In this document: piece after piece, positions 52,951-61,497 of the stretch
Position numbering within the stretch: position 1 is the stretch's first letter
How the letters are laid out: every line of letters starts with the position of its first letter
NCBI RefSeq assembly: GCF_023277925.1
Contig: NZ_CP063832.1
Location: forward strand, 1,266,001 to 1,330,000
DNA length: 64,000 nucleotides
Source of the DNA: Pseudomonas entomophila
Lineage (GTDB): Bacteria > Pseudomonadota > Gammaproteobacteria > Pseudomonadales > Pseudomonadaceae
Direction of reading: 5' to 3'
Position numbers and translations under genes: made by a program
The notes under the pieces: generated by a model
The model's input: only the letters and a program-made list of their open reading frames with translations
Database searches by the model: none
Told to the model about the DNA's origin: nothing

Positions 52951-53478
52951 ATGAGCCTCAAACCCTCCGCCTGTCTGCTCGCCTGCTGCCTCGCCCTGGC
53001 GCTGCAACCCGCTCACGCCCAATCCGCGCTGCCAGATGCGGTCAAGGTCCCCGATGGCCATCGCGTCTTGCTCGAGACCGTCGGCGTCGGCGAGATCACC
53101 TACGAGTGCCGCGACAAGGCCAACACCCCCGGCCAGACCGAATGGACCTTCGTCGGCCCCAAGGCCGTGCTCAATGACCGTGCAGGCAAACAGGTGGGCG
53201 ACTACTTCGGCCCACCCGCCACCTGGCAGGCCAACGACGGATCGAAAGTCACCGGCACCCAGTTGGCGGTGGCACCTGCAGACAAGGGCGCCATACCCTA
53301 TCAACTGGTAAAGGCCAACCCGGCCGAAGGCAAAGGCGCCATGCAGGGAGTCAGCTATATCCAGCGCCTGGCCACCCGCGGCGGCGTGGCGCCGGCAAGC
53401 GACTGCACGGCGCAGAACAAAGGTGCCAAGCAGGTCGTCCAGTACCAGGCCGACTATGTGTTCTGGACAGCCAAGTAA
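52951..53478 (+). CDS. DUF3455 exported protein
   Basis: A 175-aa protein with a clear signal peptide (PSACLLACCLALALQPAHA). The DUF3455 domain follows (VGVGEITYECRDK, VGDYFGPPATWQANDGSKVTG, GVSYIQRLATRGGVAP, ending ADYVFW). Two mature Cys residues could form a disulfide. AGGAG precedes ATG 52951; a longer frame begins at 52708 across the dispersed repeat and is rejected. It is co-oriented with the ECF sigma and anti-sigma genes and is likely a member of that regulon. Function unknown. Confidence 0.85.
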   Translation: MSLKPSACLLACCLALALQPAHAQSALPDAVKVPDGHRVLLETVGVGEITYECRDKANTPGQTEWTFVGPKAVLNDRAGKQVGDYFGPPATWQANDGSKVTGTQLAVAPADKGAIPYQLVKANPAEGKGAMQGVSYIQRLATRGGVAPASDCTAQNKGAKQVVQYQADYVFWTAK

Positions 53479-53582
53479 GGCGCACTTGAGCAGACATCTT
53501 GCAATCGTTCATCTACGCTCGTTGGCAAGCCCCCCGGCTGGATGGCCGGGGTACCTTGCATGACTCAAGGAAGCTGCACACG

Positions 53583-54131
53583 TTGAACTCGCCTGTCGCC
53601 CCCTTCGACTTTCACCGCTGCCTGGAGGCCTGCGCAAAGGGCGACCGGCGCGCCCTGCAGGCGCTTTACGACCACGAAGGCGCGCGCCTGCTGGGCGTTG
53701 CCCGGCGCATCGCGCGTGACGACGCCAGCGCAGAAGACATCGTCCATGATGCGTTTATCCGCATCTGGACCCGCGCCGCCAGCTTCGACCCGGCGCGCGG
53801 CTCGGCGCGCGGCTGGATCTACAGCATCACCCGCCACCTGGCACTGAATTCGATCCGCGATTCGCGCCGTGAAACTGTGCTGGACGAAGCCGATATGGAC
53901 ACGACGCCCACATTGCACGGGGGACTCGATGAAATTGACCTCTGGTCAGGGTCGGCGAAGATCTACCGTTGCCTCGAAAAACTGCAGCCTGCACCGCAGC
54001 GTTGCATCCTGCACGCCTATGTGGACGGCTGCAGCCACGCCGAAATCGCCGGGCTGCTGGGGGCGCCATTGGGCACCGTCAAAGCCTGGATCAAGCGCAG
54101 CCTAAAGGCATTGCGGGAGTGCCTGGAATGA
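53583..54131 (+). CDS. ECF-family RNA polymerase sigma factor (SigK-like)
   Basis: A 182-aa ECF sigma factor. Region 2 is ALYDHEGARLLGVARRIARD, EDIVHDAFIRIWTRAASFDP, GWIYSITRHLALNSIRD. Region 4 is CILHAYVDGCSHAEIAGLLGAPLGTVKAWIKR. TTG 53583 with AAGGAAG nine bases upstream gives the usual length; the frame also opens at TTG 53499. A GC hairpin (CCCCGGC 53532-53538, GCCGGGG 53545-53551) lies in the leader. Its stop overlaps the anti-sigma start (ATGA), so the pair is coupled. Confidence 0.88.
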   Translation: MNSPVAPFDFHRCLEACAKGDRRALQALYDHEGARLLGVARRIARDDASAEDIVHDAFIRIWTRAASFDPARGSARGWIYSITRHLALNSIRDSRRETVLDEADMDTTPTLHGGLDEIDLWSGSAKIYRCLEKLQPAPQRCILHAYVDGCSHAEIAGLLGAPLGTVKAWIKRSLKALRECLE

Positions 54132-54826
54132 AGCCGGATACTGCCGAGGAATTGGACAGCCTCGCCGGCGAGTTTGTGCTGGGAACCCTGTCGCCACAGC
54201 AACACGCCACAGTGACCGAGCGCCTGGGCAGTGACCCGGCTTTGCGCGCCGCCGTGGATGCCTGGGAGGCACGTTTGCTGGAGCTGACCGCGCTGACTGC
54301 GCCGCAGCCACCGAGCGCCCGCCTGTGGGGCCGTATCCAGCGCAGCCTGAATGAACTGACCGCCCCAGCCGCACAACAGCGAGTCAAATGGTGGCGACGC
54401 CTCGGCCTGTGGCAAGGGCTGAGTGCCGCGGGGCTGGCTGCAAGCGCGCTCCTGGCGTTTACATTGCTTACTGCGCCCCCGCCCACCACCCAATTCGTGG
54501 TGGTGTTGGTGGCGCCGAACAGCCAGACCGCCGGCTGGGTGGTGCAGACCAGCGACAGCCGCATGATAGAGCTGATCCCGCTTGGCCAGGATGCTGTCCC
54601 CGAAGGCATGGCCCTTCAGTTCTGGACCAAGGGCGTACAGTGGCAAGCACCGGTTTCACTGGGCCTGGTCAAACCCGGAGAGTCCTATCGTGTTCCGCTA
54701 CAGAGCCTGCCACCGCTAGAGGCCAACCAGTTGTTCGAGCTGACATTGGAGAAATCCGGCGGTTCGCCTACCGGGCTGCCGACGGGGCCGGTGAAGTTCA
54801 TTGGCCGCGCGGTAAAAGTGATTTGA
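54128..54826 (+). CDS. RskA-type anti-sigma factor
   Basis: A 232-aa protein. The N-terminal anti-sigma domain (EELDSLAGEFVLGTLSPQQHATVTERL) is followed by one membrane helix (GLSAAGLAASALLAFTLLTA, about 100-120) and a periplasmic RskA domain (GWVVQTSDSRMIELIPLGQD, LVKPGESYRVP). It should hold the 53583 sigma factor at the membrane until released, probably by regulated proteolysis. No zinc-binding HxxxCxxC is present, as is usual for RskA. Overlaps the sigma gene by four bases. Confidence 0.88.
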   Translation: MKPDTAEELDSLAGEFVLGTLSPQQHATVTERLGSDPALRAAVDAWEARLLELTALTAPQPPSARLWGRIQRSLNELTAPAAQQRVKWWRRLGLWQGLSAAGLAASALLAFTLLTAPPPTTQFVVVLVAPNSQTAGWVVQTSDSRMIELIPLGQDAVPEGMALQFWTKGVQWQAPVSLGLVKPGESYRVPLQSLPPLEANQLFELTLEKSGGSPTGLPTGPVKFIGRAVKVI

Positions 54827-54844
54827 CCAAAAAGGTCCGCAACC

Positions 54845-54903
54845 ACTGACCGTTATGGGGCGATTGCTGCCATTAACGTCTGTTGGCTCCGACCCGATGC
54901 TGC
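54845..54903 (+). repeat. Degenerate copy of dispersed palindromic repeat
   Basis: GACCGTTATGGGGCGATTGC and, at the right, GGCTCCGACCCGATGCTGC. It fills the gap between the anti-sigma stop and the convergent helicase stop at 54904 and could serve as a bidirectional transcript end. Confidence 0.5.
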
Positions 54904-57615
54904 TTAGGTGTCATGGCGAGGGTTCGCCCACTGGTCGATAAAGTCACCGACTCTCTGCGCACTATCACTCTCGACTGTCCGCAGCCGCAGGATGGAAATG
55001 CCGCTCTTGGCCAAAATGTCATTCTTCAAGGTGTCCCGAGCCACCTGCTCGGGTCGGTCGTGATACCCGCCATCGACCTCGATTACCCCTAACGGGGTCT
55101 TGCCTACTTTGAAATAGATCACGAAGTCGCAACTGGCGCGCCTCATGAAAGCCCGCTGGCGCTCCGTCCATTCTGGGTTGCCGGGTGATGCGAGCTGATC
55201 CAGTTTGATCTGAGCGTGGAACATCAATGCCTGGTACGCCGGGGCGGACAGTGCTTCGCGCAGCAGTTGCGCCACGATCTGCTCGGATTTGTAGCGCGAA
55301 TCCTCGGGGCGCAGGCGGGCATTCAAGCGCGCCAGGGACTGGTCATACTCGCGGTACAGCAAGTCGAATGCCGACACCACCGGCGCGCGTACGATCTGCT
55401 TGTCCTGCGCGTAATAGCTGATGTAACGGATCAGGGCGGCGATGTGGCCATTGTTGTCGGTGAACACCTCATCGCCGGTTACGAGGGTGAAGCGGTGTTT
55501 GGCCCGCGACACTGCGACGTTGATCATGCGTGGATCGTCGACGAAATCCAGGCGTCTTTGCGTCTGGTTGTAGCGCTTCTTGTCCAGCACGGTGGAGAAG
55601 ACGATCTCGTCGCACTCCCGCCCCTGAAACTTGTGCACGGTATCCTTGACGAAATCCGCCGGTAAGCGCGTGTCGGAGAGGTTGACCTGGGCTCGGAATG
55701 GGGCAATGTAACCGCGGCCTTCGCCGTCTATTCCGGCTGGCTGCTGCTCGTCCTCAAGCACCTTGAGCAGAGAGTCCAATTCCCGAAGGTTGGTGTTCTG
55801 CCGTGCATGGTTGCCTTTGGCCGTCACCACCAGGCGCAGGGGGGCTTCGCCCTTGTCCTCGGTCATCGGCACCAGTGCGTTGTCGTAGAACTGCTGGTTG
55901 CAGAACTGGATGATCTTGGGGTGGCAACGGTAATGCTCTTTCAACAGGGTCCTGGGCAGCGCGTCCTGGAAAACGGCGATGCATGAATCGAGCAGGCTGT
56001 AACGCTCGCAATCGTAAGCCTCGGTCGGCGCCTGAAGCCCCAGCTTTACGGGGATGTGCGGCAACTGTCGGTTGTCTCCAACGACGATCAGGTTCTTGGC
56101 GCAGCCTAATGGCAGGATGCCAGGCACAATATCCTGCAAAGAAGCTTCGTCGATGATCACGTAGTCGAGGATGGCTCCCGGCGTGATCGAATTGACAAGG
56201 GAGTGCGTGCCACTGCCCAGAATAGGGAAACGCTGCACGAAGGCATCGAAATGCCTGAGGTAAGTTCCTGCATCGAAGTGGTCTGGTGGCGGCACTTGAC
56301 GTTGCAGATGTTGTTTCAGGTGCAGCATCGATGCGGTTGTCAGTTCTTTCAGCAAGGCCGTGAAGTTTGCGTTTGCCAACGATTCTCGGCACGCTCGCAG
56401 CTCTGCTTCCTTTTCCTGTAGCGACTTGTCGTAGTAGTGCATCTGCAGGGCATGAAACACGGCCATCCGCGCCTCGCCTTCGGCGAAAGGCTTGGTGCGA
56501 AAGATTCTGAATTTGAACAGTAGCTCGATGCGGTCCTTCAGGTGAATGCGTTGCTCGCCGAGGTGAGCAAGGTAGGCCATGAGGTCTGCCGTCTTGCGCG
56601 GGGTCAGCCCGTACTTGCCCAGCGAGCCTGCGGCCTGCACATCACTTTCTGCCTGCCATTGCTCCAGGTAGCGCCGCTCGAGGGCCAGTTCGTCAAGCTC
56701 GATTTGCAGTTGTGCCGCCCTGTTGTGGTTTTGCAGGTGGTGCTTCAAGCGGGCCAGCAAGGCTTGGATCTCATCCAGGGATGGCGCTGGTTCGGGTTCG
56801 CAGGATGGCCATGCAGGCAGGTCGTCGAAGAACGCCTTGCGGTTGTCCCGTTTGCCGAGTTTGGCGACCAAGTGGCTCAGGCCACATTTCTTCAGCTTTT
56901 CGTAGACGTTTTCAACGGCGGCATTGTTGTTGGACAGCACCGCCACCGTCTGGCCGCGTAATAGGATATTGGCGAGGATGTTGAGAATGGTCTGGGTCTT
57001 GCCGGTCCCCGGCGGGCCTTCAATCACGCTAATTTGCGCGCAGAACGCCCGCTCAACCGCCAGGACCTGGCTTTCGTTCAGCCCGAACGGATAGATGAGC
57101 CCCTGGCCGGGCACCAACGTACCGTTGCACCCCGTGCAAAAGGCTTGCAGGGCAGTGCCCTCGATAGCGGGCAGTTTTTCAAGCTGGCGCACGACATTGC
57201 TGGCGATTTCACGATCATTGTTTGACTCTGCCTGATCCTGCCGGGCATGCGCCACATCAGTGAAATAGCGGAAGACAGGTGATTCCTTCATCGCCGTTGC
57301 GGCGGTAAAGCCGATGCCTTCCATCTTGAAGACATAGGGCTTACTGGCGCCAGGGTAGTGCACCACGGCATATCGTTCGCCATAGATCGTAGCCTTGGCG
57401 ATGGGCGTGACGACTGTGCTGCCGGGCTTCGTCAGCAGTACATTGGTCAACTCGCGGGTGGGAGATACTAGACAGTTGCTGAGTGGGCGGGTGTCTTTTT
57501 TCCTGGAGGGGTAATGGCAGGTCAATTCCAAGGCTTGGCAGTTATCGCTCCAGCGAATCGCCCAGTTGCTGATTGTTGCGGTCTTGTCCTCACCATCCAT
57601 TTGAATCGAAGCCAT
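54904..57615 (-). CDS. SF1 (Upf1-like) helicase with C-terminal PD-(D/E)XK-like nuclease
   Basis: A 903-aa protein. Residues 1-175 form an uncharacterised N-terminal region. Walker A GPPGTGKT is at 200-207. A coiled insertion runs from about 300 to 460. Walker B VIIDEAS, motif III VVGDNRQLPH, motif V VHKFQGRECDEIVFST and motif VI VAVSRAKHR follow. The end is a DUF2726/DUF559-like nuclease fold: Asp830 in CDFVIYF, Glu846-x-Asp848 in GVIEVDGGYHDRP, then KNDILAKSGISILRLRT. AAGGG precedes ATG 57615. It is flanked on both sides by dispersed repeats and has no operon partner. A defence function is possible; Mokosh II is a known single-gene SF1 helicase-nuclease system but uses a PLD nuclease. Confidence 0.88.
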   Translation of the reverse strand: MASIQMDGEDKTATISNWAIRWSDNCQALELTCHYPSRKKDTRPLSNCLVSPTRELTNVLLTKPGSTVVTPIAKATIYGERYAVVHYPGASKPYVFKMEGIGFTAATAMKESPVFRYFTDVAHARQDQAESNNDREIASNVVRQLEKLPAIEGTALQAFCTGCNGTLVPGQGLIYPFGLNESQVLAVERAFCAQISVIEGPPGTGKTQTILNILANILLRGQTVAVLSNNNAAVENVYEKLKKCGLSHLVAKLGKRDNRKAFFDDLPAWPSCEPEPAPSLDEIQALLARLKHHLQNHNRAAQLQIELDELALERRYLEQWQAESDVQAAGSLGKYGLTPRKTADLMAYLAHLGEQRIHLKDRIELLFKFRIFRTKPFAEGEARMAVFHALQMHYYDKSLQEKEAELRACRESLANANFTALLKELTTASMLHLKQHLQRQVPPPDHFDAGTYLRHFDAFVQRFPILGSGTHSLVNSITPGAILDYVIIDEASLQDIVPGILPLGCAKNLIVVGDNRQLPHIPVKLGLQAPTEAYDCERYSLLDSCIAVFQDALPRTLLKEHYRCHPKIIQFCNQQFYDNALVPMTEDKGEAPLRLVVTAKGNHARQNTNLRELDSLLKVLEDEQQPAGIDGEGRGYIAPFRAQVNLSDTRLPADFVKDTVHKFQGRECDEIVFSTVLDKKRYNQTQRRLDFVDDPRMINVAVSRAKHRFTLVTGDEVFTDNNGHIAALIRYISYYAQDKQIVRAPVVSAFDLLYREYDQSLARLNARLRPEDSRYKSEQIVAQLLREALSAPAYQALMFHAQIKLDQLASPGNPEWTERQRAFMRRASCDFVIYFKVGKTPLGVIEVDGGYHDRPEQVARDTLKNDILAKSGISILRLRTVESDSAQRVGDFIDQWANPRHDT

Positions 57616-57706
57616 ATTCCCTTATTCCTATGCGCACGATATCCGGCTTCGCCTCGCGCCGGATGCTGTTTTCTCCAAGAAAGGGCATTTTGCCATTATT
57701 GCGTAC

Positions 57707-57755
57707 AGGGTCGAAAGCCGTCGCACATGATCGGCAGCCATCGACCATAAGCGAC
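57707..57755. repeat. Degenerate copy of dispersed palindromic repeat
   Basis: GGGTCGAAAGCCGTCGCACA and CGGCAGCCATCGACCATAAG: an inverted, mutated copy just upstream of the helicase gene (start 57615). With the copy at 54845 it brackets that gene exactly. Confidence 0.5.
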
Positions 57756-57804
57756 TCGTGGCAACCAATGCCTTGCCGCGCTTCGGCGCGTTGATGCGCA
57801 GCGC

Positions 57805-59472
57805 TCACTGTGCGGCTAACGGTGTCTCGACCTGAGACTCGGCGCTCGGTGCATATTGCTCGATCAGGCGCCACAACAATCTACCCATGGGAAGGCGGTA
57901 GATATCACTATGAGCGCCCCCGCCCGAACCCGGTGAGTTGAATTGGGTGATACCGTCGGATGCGTCGATGTAACTGACCTTGTTCCGACTCAGCGTCGAT
58001 GCCGTGCAATGGCTGTCACCTACCTTGCACAGGCTGAACAGGCCATTCGGGGAGGCGGAGGTATCGCTGGCTTTCAAGCAGTCGAACGTGGCGGACCTGG
58101 CCGGAGCAGCCGCGCCACACACCAAGTTCCAGGACTTGATCGAGCCGGAAGGGTCGTACCAGAACACCGGGCCGCCGGCAGCGCCGTCATGCTCCGAAGC
58201 GGTAAGCGCGATATGGGTTTTCTGCAGTTTTGCGAAATCCCGATAGGGGGCGCCTTCCTTGCCGTCACCCACGGTGAAGCGGTTGATACTGACCGCGCCC
58301 TGGAGGCCCACTGCCAAGTTCACATGGCTTTGCGGATAGGCCTGCTGTGGCGCCAGCGCGGGCGAACTGAACAGCGCACGCATCATGGCGCGTGCGCCGA
58401 AGCTATGGCCGATGGCGATGACCTTGGCCTTGCTCTCGGACGCGGCGAGTGCATTGGGCACGGTCTGGTTGACGAGCATGTTCAGCCAGGTCAGGCCAAT
58501 TTCGTCGGCGTCGTTGGCCTTGTTGCCATAGCTGAAGAAGTTGGTGAACGAGTTGGACCAGAACGATGGCCAGGTCACACCGATGACAAGAGGGCGAAAG
58601 CGAGTGGTGTCGAGGACGTCCGTCTTGGGACGGGTGGCGATGGCCTCTTCGCCTGATGGCTTGTAGATCTGGAGGCTCTGCAGGGCCTTGGTCTGATCAT
58701 GCGCTTGCTTTTGCGCCTGGCCAACTTCATAGGCAGCGGCCATCAGGTTGCCCGTGATGTCGTTGATATTGCGTATGGCCTCGTCCTGGGCGGTATTCCA
58801 GCCCATGACCACAACGACGACATGGGTATAGCGTGAGCCGCCAAGCTCCTCAGTCAGGTTTTGTTCGAGCAACTTCAGTGCTTGCTGGCTCTCTCGGTAC
58901 AAACTCTTGAGGCTTGATTGAGTCTGCTCCGCTTTATGCGGGGCTTTGCAGGTATTCCAGTCACTGACTTTTGTCAGGTTGGAGTCTTTGCGGATGCCGG
59001 CCAGGGCGTCGCTTACATAAGCGTTGTAAACGAAGCAATGGGACTTGGCCACGTAGCCTGTGGCCTGGTCAAATAGCGCGCCATTCTTGAGTATGTGCGA
59101 GACAAACATCGCTTTGGTGTCCAGGCGCTGGATGCGATTGATCTGGTGGGACGTATTGGTGCTGCTGTCTTCCTCCTCCTTGAAGTAGGCAGCGTAGGCG
59201 TGAAACAGCTCCTTGCTCTTTTCGTTGACCTTGGGCCCACCGATGATCTGCTGCGGGCTCTTTTCGAGTGCGACCACGTAACCGGGATAGTGGAGGGCCG
59301 TCCCGGAGGGGAAGTAGAGCATGCTGTGGAATTTCACTGCATTGGCGCTATTGACTTCCAGCACATCTTCATAGGGCGTCATCACCCGATCCGTCGAAGT
59401 GCAGCCGGTCATGGCCATGGACATCAGAAGCGCGGACAGTGTCTTCAAACCTGCTTGCGAGAGCCTGAGCAT
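57805..59472 (-). CDS. Putative lipoprotein with alpha/beta hydrolase domain
   Basis: A 555-aa protein. The lipoprotein leader is LSALLMSMAMTGC (lipid Cys about residue 24). The N-terminal part has no recognised family. An alpha/beta hydrolase-like core includes THVVVVVMGWNTAQDEAIRN (a strand-loop typical of lipase oxyanion regions) and the nucleophile elbow IAIGHSFGARAMM with Ser. A C-terminal Cys-containing segment and SGGGAHSDIYRLPMGRLLW carry a candidate catalytic His. It is probably a lipase or esterase at the cell envelope. ATG 59472 has GGAGGA upstream; the frame opens at 59652 without RBS. It is divergent from the peptidoglycan hydrolase gene. Confidence 0.75.
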   Translation of the reverse strand: MLRLSQAGLKTLSALLMSMAMTGCTSTDRVMTPYEDVLEVNSANAVKFHSMLYFPSGTALHYPGYVVALEKSPQQIIGGPKVNEKSKELFHAYAAYFKEEEDSSTNTSHQINRIQRLDTKAMFVSHILKNGALFDQATGYVAKSHCFVYNAYVSDALAGIRKDSNLTKVSDWNTCKAPHKAEQTQSSLKSLYRESQQALKLLEQNLTEELGGSRYTHVVVVVMGWNTAQDEAIRNINDITGNLMAAAYEVGQAQKQAHDQTKALQSLQIYKPSGEEAIATRPKTDVLDTTRFRPLVIGVTWPSFWSNSFTNFFSYGNKANDADEIGLTWLNMLVNQTVPNALAASESKAKVIAIGHSFGARAMMRALFSSPALAPQQAYPQSHVNLAVGLQGAVSINRFTVGDGKEGAPYRDFAKLQKTHIALTASEHDGAAGGPVFWYDPSGSIKSWNLVCGAAAPARSATFDCLKASDTSASPNGLFSLCKVGDSHCTASTLSRNKVSYIDASDGITQFNSPGSGGGAHSDIYRLPMGRLLWRLIEQYAPSAESQVETPLAAQ

Positions 59473-59715
59473 GGAGTCCTCCGTGGAGCGGTGTATTCCG
59501 TTTGGCTGGGGTGATATCAAAATGACTCTAGCCGCTTTTGCGCATTCAGCATTCACCGCTTCCAATGGTTTCAAGGCCGCTGAGCGGCGAGTCGCGCCAT
59601 GAACTTGACACTCGAACATTCGAGACTTTACTGAAGACGTCAGGTCATTCATTTCTCAGCAGTTTGCGATGGGGGCGCAAGCGGGCCGGCGACTTACCGG
59701 TCAAGGATCCCCCAC

Positions 59716-61437
59716 ATGCCCAATGCCAACGATGTGAAGTGGTTCAAGAACCAGTTTCAGAGCCAGATGTCGCCTGCGCTAGCCAATACGCCCCTGACGG
59801 TGGATTTCATGGCGGCCATCGCGTGCCAGGAAACGGGAGAGGTCTGGCCGGTGCTGCGCAACAAAGGCTTGCCGGTGCCTGAGATCCTGGAGCTCTGTGT
59901 CGGCGACACCCTGGATGTGAACAAGCAGGATACAAAGAAGGGGCGCCAGGCCTTCCCCAAGGACAAGGCGGCACTGTTGGCCGCCCCCAACGGCCAGGCC
60001 ATGTTCGACATTGCACATCAGGCCCTGGTGGACATGGCCAAACATATTGACGGCTACGCCAAAGTCGCCCGCAACCCGGACAAGCTTTGCCATGGGTTCG
60101 GGATATTCCAGCGTGATTTGCAGTTCTTCAAGACCGACCCCGACTACTTCCTGCAACGGCGCTACGTCAATTTCGACGATGCGTTGCAACTGAGCGTTGC
60201 CGAACTTAAGCGCGGACTAAAGCAACTCGGTCTGAGCAAGCGATCATCCCTCAGTGACATGGAACTTGCTGCCGTCGGCATCGCCTACAACACCGGCGGC
60301 TTCAACCCCCGCAAAGGGCTGCGCCAAGGCTTTTTCGATGGTAAACGGTTCTACGGCGAGAACCTCTTCGACTTCATCCGCCTGGCTCACACCGTTGCCG
60401 TGGAGGGTCAGCCGCCACTGTTGCCTCAGCCTGCGCCGGGGCTTTCATTGGTGCCCCCTCCCAGCGAGCTGACGGCACAGGGCGAGTTCTTCAGGGTCGA
60501 CACACGCGAGAGCCCGTTGCGCATGCGCAGCGAACCGCGCAAAAGCGACCCGCCGCAAGCCAACGTGATCGCCAACCTGCCGGACGGCCAGCCAGTGCGA
60601 GCCCTCACCGGCAAAGTGCGCAATGGCTTTGTGGAGGTGGAAACGTCACTCAACGGTGCCTTGCTGCGCGGTTTCGTTGCACAGAAGTTCCTGATCGCAG
60701 ATTCGACAGTACAGGACATTCCGCTCGTCAGCCCATCTGCATCACCTCCTACCAGCGGTATCGTCGCTGTCTCCATGCCCCGCAAACCGGGAGTGATGAC
60801 GCGGCGGATCGATTTCGCCGGTGCCCATTCACTCAACGAAGCGAGCATGCCGCAGCGGCGCGGTGACTCGGCCGACAGTTTGCGCGTTGAGCTGGCGGCC
60901 ATCGTTGACTGGCTGGCGGTGGACAAGCCGGCGCACAAGCGCTATCAGCCCAGGGACGGCTTGACCTTCTGCAATATCTATTGCCATGACTACTGCATGC
61001 TGGCAGGTGCGTACCTGCCGCGCGTGTGGTGGACGGAGAAAGCGCTGATCACGCTGTCGCAGGGCAAGCCGGTCGAGCCGCTGATCGGCACGACCCTCCG
61101 CGAAATGCGGGCCAACGACCTGTTCCGCTGGCTGCGCGATTTTGGCCCCGATTTCGGCTGGCGCCAGACGGGCACCCTGAGCAAATTGCAGCAGGCCGCC
61201 AACCAGGGCGGCGTGGCGCTGATCGTCGCGCGGCGCAAGGCGGAAGGGAAGTCCGGGCACATCGTTGCCGTCGTCCCTGAAACGGCGCAGAAGAACGCAA
61301 GGCGCGATGCCAATGGCGAAGTGGTGGCACCGCTGCAGAGCCAGGCTGGGGCAAGGAATTTCCGCATGGAGACGGGGACGGCCAACTGGTGGAATGGCGA
61401 GCAGTTTGCCGAGAGTGCGTTCTGGATACATGGGTGA
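59716..61437 (+). CDS. Two-domain peptidoglycan hydrolase (lysozyme-like, SH3, NlpC/P60-like), no signal peptide
   Basis: A 573-aa protein. Residues 25-230 form a lysozyme/transglycosylase-like domain: AAIACQETGE with candidate catalytic Glu39, CHGFGIFQRDLQ 125-135, IAYNTGGFNPRKG 189-201. Residues 258-326 form a bacterial SH3 domain. Residues 385-573 are Cys-peptidase-like: Cys419 in LTFCNIYCHDYC and His515 in SGHIVAVVP, as in amidase effectors. It would cut both glycan and peptide bonds. There is no signal peptide, so delivery by a type VI or other specialised system, or lysis, is likely. ATG 59716 is chosen; no strong RBS. Divergent from the lipoprotein hydrolase. Confidence 0.75.
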   Translation: MPNANDVKWFKNQFQSQMSPALANTPLTVDFMAAIACQETGEVWPVLRNKGLPVPEILELCVGDTLDVNKQDTKKGRQAFPKDKAALLAAPNGQAMFDIAHQALVDMAKHIDGYAKVARNPDKLCHGFGIFQRDLQFFKTDPDYFLQRRYVNFDDALQLSVAELKRGLKQLGLSKRSSLSDMELAAVGIAYNTGGFNPRKGLRQGFFDGKRFYGENLFDFIRLAHTVAVEGQPPLLPQPAPGLSLVPPPSELTAQGEFFRVDTRESPLRMRSEPRKSDPPQANVIANLPDGQPVRALTGKVRNGFVEVETSLNGALLRGFVAQKFLIADSTVQDIPLVSPSASPPTSGIVAVSMPRKPGVMTRRIDFAGAHSLNEASMPQRRGDSADSLRVELAAIVDWLAVDKPAHKRYQPRDGLTFCNIYCHDYCMLAGAYLPRVWWTEKALITLSQGKPVEPLIGTTLREMRANDLFRWLRDFGPDFGWRQTGTLSKLQQAANQGGVALIVARRKAEGKSGHIVAVVPETAQKNARRDANGEVVAPLQSQAGARNFRMETGTANWWNGEQFAESAFWIHG

Positions 61438-61459
61438 TTCGACGCCGTCCAATGGTGTG

Positions 61460-61489
61460 GCGAGCGGCCAGTCGGCACTGGCTGCTCGC
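61460..61489. terminator. Bidirectional terminator-like hairpin
   Basis: GCGAGCGGCCAGT (61460-61472) and ACTGGCTGCTCGC (61477-61489) pair over 13 bases with one G-T wobble and a CGGC loop. It lies in the 60-bp gap between the convergent hydrolase and MFS genes. T-rich DNA flanks it only weakly. Confidence 0.6.
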
Positions 61490-61497
61490 TTCCTCGC

